In this document: positions 9,026-17,528 of the stretch, piece after piece
Position numbering within the stretch: position 1 is the stretch's first letter
Layout: each line of letters begins with the position of its first letter
Assembly: GCA_964353175.1 (NCBI GenBank)
Contig: CAYGUX010000010.1
Location: 14,397-78,396, forward strand
Source: JAIYCX01 sp964353175
Lineage (GTDB): Bacteria > Bdellovibrionota_C > UBA2361 > SZUA-149 > DAOLCO01
Length of the DNA: 64,000 bases
Direction of reading: 5' to 3'
Translations under genes and position numbers: made by a program
Notes under the pieces: model-generated
What the model was told of the DNA's origin: nothing
What the model saw: only the letters and a program-made list of their open reading frames with translations
Database searches by the model: none

Positions 9026-9751
9026 ATGAAATTAAATACAGTTAAGTCAGATATCAAACAATTAGAGAAGGTTGCAGGTCGCGCGGGTAGCGATACTATT
9101 AGATTGTGGGAAGGATATAAGGAGCAAGCTTTCTTTTGGAGAGCCTTAGCCTTGATTCAAGTTCCTGCGACTACATTAGCGATAGCAGCAGCTTTAATAA
9201 TGTACTTTTTAGCAGATACTATTATTGAAGTACCTGAGCATCCGCAGCCAGGATTCTATTCTGTTAAGCAGCTTCCAGATAGTCAATTTATTAACGTTGG
9301 AACTGAAGTGATAAATTTAATATCAACTTATCAGCCTGCAATTGCTAGAAGGCAATTCAAGACAGCCCGTAAGTATCTATGGGAACCAGCCTTAAGTGAG
9401 TTTGAAAAGACTATGTTAGGTTCGGAGCTAAGCATGATTGAAGAAACTAGTAGATCTCAAATGTTTTATATTAACCCACAGTTAATAAATGTGGAGAGAT
9501 ATCCAGATAGAGATACGGTAGTAGTGCGAGTTCCTGGTGTAAGACAAAAGCTAATAGGAGATAAGTTACTTAGCCCCGATGAGATGGTTTATTATGTAAA
9601 GATGACCACTATACCTAGGAACGTACACAATGAGTACGGGATTGTGATTACTGATATCCATTTAAGACGCGCTGATGAAAGAGTGCTTAAGAAAGAAGAT
9701 AAGAATATAGATATGGCTAAGCAAAAGCAGTCTAAAGCGGGAGGCAAGTAG
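9026..9751 (+). CDS. T4SS inner-membrane/periplasmic protein, TraE/VirB8/DotI class
   Basis: This 241-residue protein is bitopic. It has a cytoplasmic N-terminus of about 45 residues, one membrane segment near residues 48-68, and a periplasmic domain with the length and strand pattern of the VirB8/TraE NTF2-like fold. The phrase V-V-V-R-V-P-G-V-R-Q-K-L-I-G-D matches the TraE-type pattern of a strand, a turn, then a glycine-containing strand. VirB8-class proteins nucleate the inner-membrane complex. The ribosome site GAGGGG precedes the ATG. It lies 34 bp after the TraL-like gene and 7 bp before the TraK-like gene. Confidence 0.65.
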   Translation: MKLNTVKSDIKQLEKVAGRAGSDTIRLWEGYKEQAFFWRALALIQVPATTLAIAAALIMYFLADTIIEVPEHPQPGFYSVKQLPDSQFINVGTEVINLISTYQPAIARRQFKTARKYLWEPALSEFEKTMLGSELSMIEETSRSQMFYINPQLINVERYPDRDTVVVRVPGVRQKLIGDKLLSPDEMVYYVKMTTIPRNVHNEYGIVITDIHLRRADERVLKKEDKNIDMAKQKQSKAGGK

Positions 9752-9758
9752 TAGAGGT

Positions 9759-10580
9759 ATGAAAGATAATTTGAAAGTAAAATTTATGAATACTAAACCG
9801 TATCAACTGATTTTAACGCTAGCAGCAGTATGTTTGTTCTACACAGGAAATGCTTTTGCAAGAGACATTAACTACACTGGCAATGAGCTTGCAGTCTATG
9901 TGACTCCAGGTGAGCCTACTCAAGTTACCTTTCCTTCAAAGATATCTGGAGGTTTTAAAAGGAAACATACGAGTTTAGCCTTGGAGAGACAAGGAAACTT
10001 TTTAGTAATATTCGCTCAACCTGAAATACCATATGAAGGTGAAGCGCTTCTAGTTCATTTAGATGATAAGAGATCTTATGCACTAAGAATTCTTCCTGCA
10101 GATGATGAGAATCCTAGAGATGAGTTTGTAAATATAAATGACTTAAGAGAAGGAAATGGGGATGAGAGTTCTGGTTCGCCTGATAATCGTTTTCCAAACA
10201 TAGGTTATGCACCTCCATCAGTAGTGCCAGGATTGATGCGTGAAATGGTGCTGGTGACTGAGTTTGGAAAGAAGAAGGGAGTTCGGGGATATAAACGTTC
10301 TAATACCTACACAGGGGAAACTATTTTGCACGATGGTACTATCTCAGCAAAGATTAAAGAAATGTTTTTAGGCTCAAATTTGTGGGGGTATATTATAGAA
10401 GTAGAAAACCTACTTGATACTACTTACAAGATTAATCCTGCCGCTTTTAGGCTCGATGGTACAAGAGCTATAATGGCCGAAAGATGGGAGCTAGCTGCTA
10501 AACCTTTGACTGCGGAGCAGGAATTGGCAAATGCACATAAGGCTAAAGTGTATGTAGTAACCAAGGCGTATAAGAGATAG
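9759..10580 (+). CDS. T4SS outer-membrane core protein, TraK/VirB9/DotH class
   Basis: This 273-residue secreted protein has a signal peptide ending near A-F-A-R. The mature part opens with beta strands around V-T-P-G-E-P-T-Q-V-T-F-P and D-K-R-S-Y-A-L-R-I, typical of the N-terminal domain of TraK/VirB9/TraN proteins that form the outer-membrane ring with the VirB10 and VirB7 homologues. A C-terminal domain (about 165-273) contains G-Y-I-I-E-V-E-N-L. It sits between the TraE-like and TraB-like genes, exactly where F-type traK lies. A second ATG at 9786 is a possible start closer to the signal peptide. Confidence 0.65.
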   Translation: MKDNLKVKFMNTKPYQLILTLAAVCLFYTGNAFARDINYTGNELAVYVTPGEPTQVTFPSKISGGFKRKHTSLALERQGNFLVIFAQPEIPYEGEALLVHLDDKRSYALRILPADDENPRDEFVNINDLREGNGDESSGSPDNRFPNIGYAPPSVVPGLMREMVLVTEFGKKKGVRGYKRSNTYTGETILHDGTISAKIKEMFLGSNLWGYIIEVENLLDTTYKINPAAFRLDGTRAIMAERWELAAKPLTAEQELANAHKAKVYVVTKAYKR

Positions 10581-10629
10581 TTGGTGGAAAATGGTAGCTG
10601 AGGTAAGGGAATTGGGAGTTTTATAGAAT

Positions 10630-11805
10630 ATGAAACAACAAATAGAAGATTTTAAATTACTAATTAAGAATGACAAGCGGATAATGGCGGCAGTTGCTTT
10701 CATTGTTGTATGTATCTTGTTTTTACTTTTGAGTAGTGATCAACGTCAAAGAAGTCCTGTGAGACCCAAAGGTGGTATCGGTGGACCAGTGAGTAAGCAA
10801 GGTTTGAGCCCTGAAGATCAGTTTACAGATTTAATCATTGCATTTAAGAATGATATTGAAACAGGTAAAAAGAATAGCGAAGATATGAAGGCTCAGTTAA
10901 ATCGAACTGAAAAAGATGCTGAGACATTCAGACAAAAGACCGCTGGAATTTTTGAAACTCTTACAGATAAATTCGAGCAGGTACAGAGAGATCTAGATCA
11001 ATTAGCTCAGTCCATTAATAGAGGTGGAAATGACGTTGGGATTACACCTGATAGACCTGCGGAAGGTCCAGATGAGTTAGTACCTGAATGGTTTGATGAA
11101 AAAGAACCTGCTGGAAGACCTGAGCCTCCTAGGCCTTTAAGGGTTAGTGTTATTGCCCCAGGTGACTCTGTGCCAGTTCAATTATTAACGGGAGTGAATG
11201 CTCCAACTGATGGAACACCATATCCAGTTGTTTTTAAGCTTGTAGGTGAAATTTCTGGTCCTGATGGTTCAGCTTTAGACTTAGGTGAAGGTAGGATTAT
11301 CGCAGCCGCTCAAGGATCAGAGTCTGATTCACGAGCTTTATATAGGCTAACGCAACTATCTCTTAAGCACCCTTCGGGCAGAAGGTCAGTGATTGAGGTG
11401 GATGGGTGGATTGTTGGTGAAGATGGGGTGAGAGGTATGCAGGGTAAACTTGAGGATAAGTTAGGACGATTAATAATGGCAACTGCGGTGATAAGTGGAT
11501 TGGCAGCTACGGGGCAAAGTCTTCAAAGAAATACTAACTTAAGGGGTGGGTTCTTTGGGAATAACGGTCAAAATAATCCTGGATTTACCTTGCAGAGTCA
11601 AGATGTGGAGTTTGCGGCGGCTTCAGCTTTAACAGATGCTTCGAATCGTTTAGGGCAGGTGCTTTTAAGGCGATATGAGTCACTTATACCGGTGGTTGAA
11701 GTACTGTCTGGAAGAGAGGCAGTGGCAATATTCTCTAGCCCCGCAGAGGTGGCTATATTGGACGAAGATAATATTACTAATGCAGCATACTCGGGTACTG
11801 ATTAA
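10630..11805 (+). CDS. traB: T4SS core protein TraB (VirB10/DotG class)
   Basis: This 391-residue protein should span from the inner to the outer membrane and act as the structural rod of the core complex. One membrane segment lies at about residues 18-35, followed by a predicted coiled coil at about 60-130, a proline-rich linker at about 140-170, then a VirB10-type beta-barrel domain. The phrases L-T-G-V-N-A-P-T and V-I-E-V-D-G-W-I-V-G-E-D-G and the stretch G-R-L-I-M-A-T-A-V-I-S-G match the F-type TraB pattern rather than the repeat-rich Legionella DotG. Its stop overlaps an upstream ATG of the next frame. Confidence 0.8.
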   Translation: MKQQIEDFKLLIKNDKRIMAAVAFIVVCILFLLLSSDQRQRSPVRPKGGIGGPVSKQGLSPEDQFTDLIIAFKNDIETGKKNSEDMKAQLNRTEKDAETFRQKTAGIFETLTDKFEQVQRDLDQLAQSINRGGNDVGITPDRPAEGPDELVPEWFDEKEPAGRPEPPRPLRVSVIAPGDSVPVQLLTGVNAPTDGTPYPVVFKLVGEISGPDGSALDLGEGRIIAAAQGSESDSRALYRLTQLSLKHPSGRRSVIEVDGWIVGEDGVRGMQGKLEDKLGRLIMATAVISGLAATGQSLQRNTNLRGGFFGNNGQNNPGFTLQSQDVEFAAASALTDASNRLGQVLLRRYESLIPVVEVLSGREAVAIFSSPAEVAILDEDNITNAAYSGTD

Positions 11806-11825
11806 TGGTTTTAATGGAGGGGCGT

Positions 11826-12332
11826 ATGAAAAATAGAATGTTAGTAACAGTATTCAGTGCGTTAGGGATTATGTCTCTTAATGCTTGTGCGACTACTGGT
11901 GATTTTGCGGATAATCTTAATCCCTATTCGGATGGAAATAAAGTTTCTACCGAATATGGAGGGGAAAGAAATACTAATGCATTAGGTGGTGGTAGCGGGG
12001 CTGGAAAGGAAGCCGATAATGCTAGACATGCCCTGGAAGTGCTAGGTACATATAGAAAGGCTCAAACCCCTGAACCTGCTTATCCGGTAATTCAACCAGC
12101 AGAAGTTCGTCTAATGTGGATCCCAGATCATTTAAATGCGGTAGGAGACTTGGTTCCTGCTCACTATTACTACCTAAGAGTGCTTCCTGATAGACCTGCG
12201 GTTACTGACGCATTTGAAATTGAGAGACAACTTGATTTGACTCGTAGTGGTAGCGCTTTGTCGTCTAGCGGAAACTTGGGAACCTCAGGTGATGGTGAAT
12301 CTACACCGTGGGTTTATAAAGAAGTTAAATAA
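11826..12332 (+). CDS. traV: T4SS outer-membrane lipoprotein TraV-like
   Basis: The signal peptide ends in a lipobox, S-L-N-A-C, so the mature 168-residue product should be lipidated. The C-terminal half has E-V-R-L-M-W-I-P-D-H-L-N-A-V-G-D-L and then Y-Y-L-R-V. This matches the conserved TraV pattern in which a hydrophobic strand and a W-x-x-P-x-x-D-x-x-G-D-L turn precede a second strand. TraV anchors the TraK/TraB ring in the outer membrane. I chose the ATG at 11826 because GGAGGGG sits 4 nt before it and it begins a clean lipoprotein signal; an earlier ATG at 11805 overlaps the traB stop. Confidence 0.65.
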   Translation: MKNRMLVTVFSALGIMSLNACATTGDFADNLNPYSDGNKVSTEYGGERNTNALGGGSGAGKEADNARHALEVLGTYRKAQTPEPAYPVIQPAEVRLMWIPDHLNAVGDLVPAHYYYLRVLPDRPAVTDAFEIERQLDLTRSGSALSSSGNLGTSGDGESTPWVYKEVK

Positions 12333-12349
12333 AAAATTGGGAGTGTGGG

Positions 12350-12823
12350 GTGAAAAATAATAGAACAGCAATTCTAGTAGCAGGGCTTTTCGGGGCGACT
12401 ACTTTGATGCAGGCTTGTAGCTCTACTCCAGTCTATAGGGTGGTTAAATATCAGCCAGCATTCAGGCAAGAGGCTCCACAGCCCGTATATAGTCGATTAA
12501 TGTGGTCACATCTTCCAGAGCCGATCAAGCCTAGAACGAGAGCTGAAGCCCCACTTATGTTGCCAGAAGTATTCGTAGAATTAAAAAATGTAACTGTAGA
12601 TGAAGCAGTTGAGGCAATAGCGCAGACTATGGGGTATCGCTGGGATAGTAGCGGAATTGCCTCAGGTTCTAGAATAAGTATTCACAGAGAGGGTACAGTC
12701 GAAGAGATAATTCTAGAAATTAAAGCTAAAACTAATCTACCTCTTGAGTTAGATCATGAGAATAGAGTGATTAGGTTAGCTGATAAGAGGTTATTACCAT
12801 CGCTACCAGGCCAAGCGAAGTAG
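12350..12823 (+). CDS. Lipoprotein with secretin N0-like domain, DotD-like
   Basis: This protein starts at a GTG, has a lipobox (M-Q-A-C) and totals 157 residues. Residues from about 80 on have the pattern V-F-V-E-L-K-N-V-T-V-D-E-A-V-E-A-I-A, followed by a second alternating strand/helix unit. That is the signature of the N0/STN domain of secretins, also found in the Dot/Icm lipoprotein DotD. F-type systems do not normally carry such a protein between TraV and TraC. It lies 17 bp after traV and 37 bp before traC, so it is almost certainly part of the apparatus, probably bound to the outer-membrane ring. Confidence 0.6.
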   Translation: MKNNRTAILVAGLFGATTLMQACSSTPVYRVVKYQPAFRQEAPQPVYSRLMWSHLPEPIKPRTRAEAPLMLPEVFVELKNVTVDEAVEAIAQTMGYRWDSSGIASGSRISIHREGTVEEIILEIKAKTNLPLELDHENRVIRLADKRLLPSLPGQAK

Positions 12824-12860
12824 GAAGCTACTTTGGTAAAACTTTATTGGAGAAAGGTTT

Positions 12861-15614
12861 ATGAGCATTACTCGTTTAACGAGACAGAGATTATATCAAG
12901 ATGAAGCTGTTTTTAATCAGTTGCTTCCCTATGTAAAGTGGGATTCGGAAAATGGTGTATTCGTTCATGGAGATGCTTCTTTTTGGTCAATTTGGCAATT
13001 AAAACCAGTACTTTTAACCTCTATCTCTGATGCAGCTGCATTTCAGACTTGTAATGGAATCCAAGAAATTGTTGATTCCATGGATTGTCGAATTAGTTGC
13101 CAATTTAGTTGGGTAACGACCTTTGATGTTCAAGATATTTTAGATAGATGTTTGTATGACTATCCTTTACAAGGCGTCGCTGGGTGGATGGCAAGACGTT
13201 GGGTAAGACTTGTAAAGAACATGTCAAAGTCACAACAATACGAGAGAAGATGTAAACGCCTAAAATTAATCGTAGCTTTTCGATACGATCCACCATGGAA
13301 AGAAAAATCTCCGATTGAGGATCTTACAGATACATTCAAAACTTTGTTTCAAGGGCCACAAGGTCCAGAAGTAGATACTACAAGAATTGAAGAGTATAAG
13401 CGTTATTTAGAAAAATTTAGAGGTGAGATTGATGGTAAGGTTGCGCGCCTAGGGGATTTAGGAATGCATCCAAGCAGAATTGATGGCCAGGGCTTAATTA
13501 ATCTCCTTTATCCACTATTGAATAGAAGAAGTACTAAGGGTGGTAAGTTTAAAAGAGGTAGATTTAATAGTTGTGCAGTTCCAAAGTATGATCCAGATGA
13601 TATTTTATCAAATCAGATATCGAATACCATGGTATATCATCCAGAAGATGGATTTTTGCAGAAGGATGGTCGTTACTATCATACCGTAAGTATGATAAAA
13701 CCTCCTAAGCAAGCTTTGCCTTTAATGACTATTCCTATTCAAAGCTTACCGATGGAGTCTATCTTTACGGTAACATATTCAAAAGATAGTCAAGAAGATC
13801 AAATGAAGCGTTTGGATAGATTAGATCAAACTCTAGGACTCAGAGAGTTCGGAGCGAGAGGAAGAGCAAATCAGAAAGTGCTTCATCAAATTAATACTAT
13901 TCGTAAGGCGAGAGAAGAACTATATTCAAATAGATCTCAAGTTGTTCGAGTAGGAGCCCATCACGTACAAATTACTAATACACTTGATGAAGCTAGAAGA
14001 GCTTCAAGTGAAGTTTTGGCGATGTTCCCTGCACTGAATGGTGCGCGAGCGATGAGTCATATGATTAGTGATTTAGGTGTATTTTTAAATGCTCTGCCTG
14101 GAGCGTACGATCCATCTACAGATGGTCCAGGGTGGACATCGATGATCACTTCTTCAAGAGCGGTGAGATTATTTCCTGTTTGGGGTAACTGGTCAGGTAG
14201 CGAGAGTTCTTTATTTGTACTACCTAGTTTATGGAATAGAGAGCTAGTTCATTTTGATTTATATGACTCTAACGTAGCTCCTAACGTTATCATGAGTGGT
14301 GTATCGGGGGCTGGGAAGAGTTATTTACTATGTTACTTCTTGATTACTCTAAATCGAGGTCATTATGCTGAAAAGTCAGATGGTACCAAGGAAGTAAGGG
14401 AACCAATTACATTCGTATTTGATAAAGGGATGCCTAATCTTCCTTGCGGATTTGAGAGAGTTGCAAAGTTATTCGGAGGTCGAATCTATCAAGCAACTCC
14501 AGCAAGAGCTCCAGCAATGAATTTCTTGGCTCGCTTAGGAGAGATGGATCCAGATAGAACAAACGAAGACTTCAAAGATTTGTTTGATATATGTGTGGAT
14601 ATTATCGCTGATATGGGTAGCGAAAAGGATAAGGTCTTAAGTCGAATTCAAAGAAACGAAATCATTGAATCTTTAATGGAATCTCATTATAGATACCGTC
14701 ATGGAGATAGAGAAAGAGAGTTTCTACTAAGAGATGCTGTGAAGGTTTTAAAAGAACCACCGCGTCCGAACGAAACAGAAGCACACTTTCATATGAGACA
14801 AGAGTTAGCAATTCTTATGAGAGAGTACTACGGTGACGGAACCTATGCTAGATTCTTTGATAGAGCTGGAAGACTTGAACTAAAAGAAAGATTTATCGTA
14901 TTCGATCTAAAAGGTCTCAGCAGAAATCCAGATCTACAAAGAGTATTTTTGAAAGTAGCAATGATCTGGGCGGATGAGGTTATGAATACACCTCATGAGT
15001 TGGATACTCGAAAACTACTAGTTTTCGATGAGGCACATGACTTAATAGGTAAAACTGCATCAGGAGTTGTTGAGGCTGCATTTAGACTATATCGAAAACG
15101 TAAAGGTATTGTAATCGCAGCGTCACAATCTGGAGAAGATTTCTATGCAGGAGAAGGCGGGCAAGCAATTGTTCAAAACTCTTCCCATAAAATATTTTTA
15201 AGACAGGATCCTTCTAAGTTCCATGTGACTGCACAGGCTTTTAATTTAAATCCTCAGCAAGCTGAAACGATAACACGGTTACATACTATTAAGGGTGTGG
15301 AATCGCAATTCTTCTTATTGTCAGATATTGGAGAGGCGGCTTTAGTATTGCCAGCAGAGCCATCGTTTTATTGGGTATCTACGAATAATGGTGATGATAA
15401 TCAGTTGTTCTCCGCACTATTAGAAGAAACTGATGGGGATTTCGTTGCGGCTCTAAAGAGAGCAGTAGAAATTGCGCCATTTGGAGCTAAAGATCTTATT
15501 AAGAGAAGGAAAATGTTGGAGGAACATTATCAAGCTCTAAGAGATCAAGGGGATGTGTTGGCTCCAAAAGCTGGTAGAGCATTGGATTTAAAATCAGGAT
15601 TAAAAGCAGCCTAG
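12861..15614 (+). CDS. traC: T4SS ATPase TraC (VirB4/DotO class)
   Basis: This 917-residue cytoplasmic ATPase powers assembly or substrate passage. The N-terminal part (about residues 20-240) matches the TraC layout, with L-L-P-Y-V-K-W-D-S-E-N-G-V-F near the start. Walker A is G480-V-S-G-A-G-K-S487. Walker B is L-L-V-F-D-E-A-H-D near residue 720. The length fits F-type TraC (about 870) better than short VirB4 (about 790), and Legionella DotO is about 1000. A good ribosome site (TTGGAGAAAGG) precedes the ATG. A VirB4-family identity is certain; the TraC label rests on the N-terminus and gene order. Confidence 0.85.
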   Translation: MSITRLTRQRLYQDEAVFNQLLPYVKWDSENGVFVHGDASFWSIWQLKPVLLTSISDAAAFQTCNGIQEIVDSMDCRISCQFSWVTTFDVQDILDRCLYDYPLQGVAGWMARRWVRLVKNMSKSQQYERRCKRLKLIVAFRYDPPWKEKSPIEDLTDTFKTLFQGPQGPEVDTTRIEEYKRYLEKFRGEIDGKVARLGDLGMHPSRIDGQGLINLLYPLLNRRSTKGGKFKRGRFNSCAVPKYDPDDILSNQISNTMVYHPEDGFLQKDGRYYHTVSMIKPPKQALPLMTIPIQSLPMESIFTVTYSKDSQEDQMKRLDRLDQTLGLREFGARGRANQKVLHQINTIRKAREELYSNRSQVVRVGAHHVQITNTLDEARRASSEVLAMFPALNGARAMSHMISDLGVFLNALPGAYDPSTDGPGWTSMITSSRAVRLFPVWGNWSGSESSLFVLPSLWNRELVHFDLYDSNVAPNVIMSGVSGAGKSYLLCYFLITLNRGHYAEKSDGTKEVREPITFVFDKGMPNLPCGFERVAKLFGGRIYQATPARAPAMNFLARLGEMDPDRTNEDFKDLFDICVDIIADMGSEKDKVLSRIQRNEIIESLMESHYRYRHGDREREFLLRDAVKVLKEPPRPNETEAHFHMRQELAILMREYYGDGTYARFFDRAGRLELKERFIVFDLKGLSRNPDLQRVFLKVAMIWADEVMNTPHELDTRKLLVFDEAHDLIGKTASGVVEAAFRLYRKRKGIVIAASQSGEDFYAGEGGQAIVQNSSHKIFLRQDPSKFHVTAQAFNLNPQQAETITRLHTIKGVESQFFLLSDIGEAALVLPAEPSFYWVSTNNGDDNQLFSALLEETDGDFVAALKRAVEIAPFGAKDLIKRRKMLEEHYQALRDQGDVLAPKAGRALDLKSGLKAA

Positions 15615-15621
15615 GAATAAT

Positions 15622-15948
15622 ATGAATGTACGAAATGTTGTTAAAATAAGTTCTTCTTTACTATTACTTTCGGTAAACGCATGTTCATTATTATGGAGTA
15701 GTGAACCAGAAAGCAGAACAGTTGTTGTCGAATCTTATCGAACTAGTCTTGATGCAGAACCTGTCCCGGGAACAGTAATTGGGCCATGGGCTGAATCGAT
15801 GTATCAGGATGTAAATGTGCCGGGAGCTATTGATAAAAGAGGTGTTTATTATCGAATGCCTCATAAGACCATTGTAGAGATTCGTGCTGAGAAATATCAA
15901 AGAGCGCAGTATTCTGATCCTGATGGTCTATATAGGGAGAGAGAGTAG
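15622..15948 (+). CDS. Small lipoprotein of the T4SS operon (a)
   Basis: I do not recognise this 108-residue protein. It has a lipoprotein signal with lipobox S-V-N-A-C. The mature part contains P-V-P-G-T-V-I-G-P-W and ends with D-K-R-G-V-Y-Y-R-M-P-H-K-T-I-V-E-I-R. It starts 7 bp after the traC stop. The next gene encodes a lipoprotein of the same size with a comparable P-V-P-P-G element and a D-K-x-Y-Y motif, so the two may be diverged paralogues. An outer-membrane accessory role in the T4SS is inferred from context only. Confidence 0.6.
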   Translation: MNVRNVVKISSSLLLLSVNACSLLWSSEPESRTVVVESYRTSLDAEPVPGTVIGPWAESMYQDVNVPGAIDKRGVYYRMPHKTIVEIRAEKYQRAQYSDPDGLYRERE

Positions 15949-15950
15949 TT

Positions 15951-16274
15951 ATGAATATGATCAAGATTTCTTTGGCTTCATTACTTTTAGGGGGTTTCTT
16001 AACGTCCTGTTCTAATAGTATGATTGCTGGAGAAGAGGATGTGCAGACTATTTATGTGGGGTACAATGATAAGGCTCCAGTTCCTCCTGGTGTGTTGCGT
16101 TATTGCTGGGAAGAACCAGTGGTGGAATTCCAAGACAATGGGCCAGGCTTAAATAGTGATAAAACGTATTATCAACCTGAGTTTGTGGCAATAAGAATGG
16201 TGAAGCAGGGTAGGTGGAGACCATGCACTACTCAAGCTAGTGAAATTAGGGGAGAAACGAAAAATGAACGCTAA
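15951..16274 (+). CDS. Small lipoprotein of the T4SS operon (b)
   Basis: This 107-residue lipoprotein (lipobox L-T-S-C) was not recognised. It contains P-V-P-P-G-V, D-K-T-Y-Y-Q-P and two cysteines in the mature part (R-Y-C-W-E and R-P-C-T-T) that could pair in the periplasm. It lies 2 bp after the similar lipoprotein gene, and its end overlaps the start of the next gene by 11 bp, so translation is coupled along this stretch. Confidence 0.6.
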   Translation: MNMIKISLASLLLGGFLTSCSNSMIAGEEDVQTIYVGYNDKAPVPPGVLRYCWEEPVVEFQDNGPGLNSDKTYYQPEFVAIRMVKQGRWRPCTTQASEIRGETKNER

Positions 16275-16740
16275 AAAAGTTCTGAGTCTAATATTATGTT
16301 CTTCTGCTTTTACTAAAAGAAATTTATCTTCCTTGGGATTAGTCGCATTTTTCTTTTTTGTGTATGTTTTAGCAGGAGGGAAGATTGATACAGCTATTCC
16401 TAGTCCCAGTAAGATCGGAGGATTTGGTGATGGTGTTTCTCAGAATCCCTTGGGCTTAATGAGAGCTGAATCTCATACTGTTTCTAACGAAGTACTAGGT
16501 ATAGAATCCACTGAGGCAAGAGCCGCTAGACAAGGTGCATTACATTCTCGGGGAAGAATTTTTGATCAAGACGAGAGAAAATCCTTGGAGGAACAAGATA
16601 TTGATCATAGTCGATTAGTTGATGGCTCAGCTTCTATGAAACCATCTAGAAAAGAGCAGAAAGCTATAGATCGATCTACTAGAAAGGAAGTTGATCCTTT
16701 GTTAGCAATAGAAGAGCGATTAAATCGTCTTGGTAAATAG
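16264..16740 (+). CDS. Single-pass membrane protein of the T4SS operon
   Basis: I do not recognise this 158-residue protein. It has a short cytoplasmic N-terminus, one strong hydrophobic segment at about residues 22-40 with a run of four phenylalanines, and a polar periplasmic tail rich in Glu, Arg and Ser. I chose the ATG at 16264 because GGGGAGA precedes it; an upstream in-frame GTG at 16240 lacks a site. It overlaps the previous gene by 11 bp and is followed 27 bp later by the PH-domain gene. Confidence 0.55.
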   Translation: MNAKKVLSLILCSSAFTKRNLSSLGLVAFFFFVYVLAGGKIDTAIPSPSKIGGFGDGVSQNPLGLMRAESHTVSNEVLGIESTEARAARQGALHSRGRIFDQDERKSLEEQDIDHSRLVDGSASMKPSRKEQKAIDRSTRKEVDPLLAIEERLNRLGK

Positions 16741-16767
16741 TAGCCCTAGATTTATAAAGGTAGATAA

Positions 16768-17475
16768 ATGTCTAAATCGGATAGTGGAGACTTTGATGAT
16801 GTTGACTTTGATTCACTTGGTAGTGGACTAGGAGAATCAAATTATCCTTTAGATGAAGTTTTTGGTAATGGCTCATCAATAGACCAAGCAAAGGAGCTCG
16901 GTGCTAAAGTCACCGGCATAGATGATGGTGATAGTTCCGTTCGGTACCATTTTTTTCCTACTTGGAGAAGTCAGATTATTAATCAGCTTTGGTTTTTCCT
17001 AAGTTCTTTTGGAGCAATCTGGGTTTCTAAAACTATTCCGGAGTGGACTATTATTGTAGGAGAGCTTTTTAGTACTAGCTCTACTCGATATAATTTACAT
17101 CTACCTATTCTCGTATTGGTCCCAGGATTTTTTCTTTCTAAGATTCTAATTCATATTTATAACTCGGTTTATATTATAGATGAAAGTGGCATTGAGGCAC
17201 AGGTTGGGCTTGTTTCATTCAATTTACGGCAACCAAGGCTTAGGTGGGAGGATATTAGAGGAATAGAACCTTCTCAGAATATTTGGGAGCGTTTAGTGAA
17301 TATTGGAACGGTGAAAATCGGAAGCGCGATGACGCAAGAGGCTGAAATTGTTATGGAAGGGATTGCAAATCCTAGAGCTGTTCAACTTTTAGTTAATTCA
17401 GAGAGAGCTAAAAGATTAGAAGAAATGAAGCAATCTGGTTCAAGTTACCGACAAGGGGTTGTAGGGGGAGACTAA
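16768..17475 (+). CDS. Membrane protein with bacterial PH (bPH2/DUF304-like) domain
   Basis: This 235-residue protein has an acidic N-terminus (about 1-60), two hydrophobic segments (about 70-92 and 110-130), and then a domain with the bPH2 pattern. In that domain the strand Y-I-I-D-E-S-G-I-E-A-Q-V-G is followed by R-W-E-D-I-R-G-I-E and V-K-I-G-S-A. In other bacteria such domains sit on the cytoplasmic face beside paired helices. I know of no described F-type T4SS component with this fold. It is the last closely spaced gene of the core operon. The fold call is moderately sure; the function is unknown. Confidence 0.6.
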   Translation: MSKSDSGDFDDVDFDSLGSGLGESNYPLDEVFGNGSSIDQAKELGAKVTGIDDGDSSVRYHFFPTWRSQIINQLWFFLSSFGAIWVSKTIPEWTIIVGELFSTSSTRYNLHLPILVLVPGFFLSKILIHIYNSVYIIDESGIEAQVGLVSFNLRQPRLRWEDIRGIEPSQNIWERLVNIGTVKIGSAMTQEAEIVMEGIANPRAVQLLVNSERAKRLEEMKQSGSSYRQGVVGGD

Positions 17476-17528
17476 AATTTCTTAATCTCCTTACCTGATT
17501 TTAGGTACTTAGGGGATTTAAGGAATTT

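Noticed and set aside
11826..12332. DotC identity for the lipoprotein after traB
   Set aside because: DotC is much longer and its conserved parts are not seen; the TraV pattern fits better.
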